Origin: Chloroflexota bacterium
Lineage (GTDB): Bacteria; Chloroflexota; Anaerolineae; Anaerolineales; Anaerolineaceae
Reading direction: 5' to 3'
Length of the DNA: 7,051 nt
Assembly (NCBI GenBank): GCA_029265085.1
Contig: JAJUJY010000197.1
Coordinates: 1-7,051 of the forward strand
This document shows, piece by piece, positions 6,398 through 7,051 of the stretch; within the stretch, counting starts at the first letter, position 1; every line of letters begins with the position of its first letter. The translations under genes were made by a program, and so were the position numbers. The notes under the pieces are model-generated. The model was not told where the DNA came from. It saw nothing but the letters and a program-made list of their open reading frames with translations, and did no database searches.

Positions 6398-6401
6398 AAC
6401 A

Positions 6402-7051
6402 ATGTTTACAAGGGAAAGTCCACGTGCTGCGTGGAAAGTTGTTTTCCTGCGGATCATTCCTGCCCTGGCGCTGCTGCTGTTTACCGCAGGGTTTGTTATT
6501 CAACCGGTTGGCCGGGCGGTGATGAAAGTTGGCCTGGTACTGCTGCCGGAATACGGAATTCCTAACCCGTTTAATGCAATGGCAATTCAAGGTTTGGACA
6601 AAGCCGAGCAGCGGCTGCGGGTTCAGGGGACGGTTTACCCGACCTATACATGGGAAGAGGTTGAAATTATGCTCCGGCAATGCGCAATGGATGGCAACAA
6701 GCTTTGCTTTTCAGTCGGCTTTTTTACCGATGAATCAACCAAAATTGTTGCCCTGGAATATCCATCGGTTGCTTTTGCGGTACTCGATTCTGGGACACTC
6801 GTAGACGGCTTATACCCGCCGAATATGCGCTCTGTCATATTTGATCATAAGCAGGCTGGTTATTTAGCCGGTGTTTTGGCCGGGTTGATGACCCAGACCG
6901 ATGTGATTGGCGCGGTGGATGGGATGGACATTCCACCAGTCACGGCGTTCTCAGATGGCTACCGCAACGGCGCGCAGTGCAATAATCCGGATGTCAATGT
7001 GCTGGTTGACTTTGTCGGTTGCTTTGACTGCCCGGAGTTGGGGGCTGTTAT
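6402..7051 (+). CDS. BMP-family ABC transporter substrate-binding protein, 3' end outside window
   Basis: The first 216 residues of a periplasmic-binding-fold protein of the BMP/PnrA family, whose characterised members bind nucleosides or related ligands and feed ABC importers. The frame is open to the right edge. Residues 11-35 are an N-terminal hydrophobic export or anchor segment after a basic start. There is no Cys at a lipobox position, unlike many BMP lipoproteins. The mature domain begins KVGLVLL (42-48). Family signatures follow: PFNAMAIQGLDKAE (56-69), CFSVGFF (102-108), VALEYPSVAFAVLD (116-129), then HKQAGYLAGVLAGLM, GAVDGMDIPPVTAFSDGYRNGA and FVGCFD. The GGIDDKSFN motif usual near the N-terminus reads YGIPNPFN, so ligand specificity may differ. 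Five cysteines (94, 102, 193, 207, 210) could form disulfides outside the membrane. Its leader contains a candidate promoter and attenuator. ABC ATPase and permease genes would be expected further right. Confidence 0.87.
   Translation, partial: MFTRESPRAAWKVVFLRIIPALALLLFTAGFVIQPVGRAVMKVGLVLLPEYGIPNPFNAMAIQGLDKAEQRLRVQGTVYPTYTWEEVEIMLRQCAMDGNKLCFSVGFFTDESTKIVALEYPSVAFAVLDSGTLVDGLYPPNMRSVIFDHKQAGYLAGVLAGLMTQTDVIGAVDGMDIPPVTAFSDGYRNGAQCNNPDVNVLVDFVGCFDCPELGAV

Noticed and set aside
6312..6401. Purine riboswitch in the leader of the BMP gene
   Set aside because: The leader is about 90 bases and shows neither the three-way junction nor the conserved loop sequences of purine aptamers.
6304..6565. 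Short + strand open frames before and inside the BMP gene
   Set aside because: They run through the terminator hairpin and are out of frame with the BMP gene, whose ribosome binding site and family signatures are clear.
6258..6680. Open frame of 140 codons on the - strand over the spacer and BMP gene start
   Set aside because: It overlaps both terminator hairpins and the well-supported BMP coding start; its translation is rich in Arg, Asn and Pro and resembles no family.
1..7051. Insertion sequences, CRISPR arrays, tRNA or rRNA genes
   Set aside because: No terminal inverted repeats with a transposase, no regularly spaced direct repeats and no tRNA- or rRNA-like sequence were seen.

Overview
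The window looks like part of a bacterial chromosome with balanced base composition, and every supported gene is on the + strand. The likeliest source is a Chloroflexota (Anaerolineae-type) bacterium. This is inferred from the combination of a TPR/BTAD regulator, a GPH-type sugar transporter, a YdjC-type deacetylase and a BMP-type binding protein with AGGAGG-like ribosome binding sites. No marker gene proves the taxonomy.

Layout. (1) Bases 1-1508 hold the C-terminal part of a large TPR + winged-helix + BTAD transcriptional regulator whose reading frame runs off the left edge. (2) A 153-base gap follows, with a hairpin built from two ACCGGT boxes and an AAACCGGTTT palindrome. (3) Bases 1662-6251 hold four tightly packed genes: a YdjC/ChbG-family deacetylase, a GPH-family (MelB-like) symporter, an APH-fold small-molecule kinase, and an enolase homologue. 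Gaps of 14, 23 and 2 bases suggest one operon, closed by an intrinsic terminator that begins inside the enolase stop codon. (4) A short spacer carries a candidate extended -10 promoter, an AAATCGATTT palindrome and a second, strong terminator-like hairpin directly ahead of a ribosome binding site. (5) From 6402 to the right edge is the start of a BMP-family solute-binding protein, probably the first gene of an ABC uptake system.

How the genes may work together (inference). The four-gene operon reads as a catabolic cassette: import of a glycoside or acylated sugar derivative, deacetylation, phosphorylation, and an enolase-type dehydration. The enolase homologue keeps the catalytic Lys/Glu pair and the Mg ligands. 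However, it has Ala where canonical enolases have the active-site His of the HRSGE motif, and Asp where they have Glu in QEF. It is therefore probably a paralogue with a modified substrate or activity rather than the housekeeping glycolytic enzyme. The transporter also appears to have lost acidic residues of the MelB cation site. The kinase, divergent enolase and transporter together are the best candidate in this window for an undescribed pathway.
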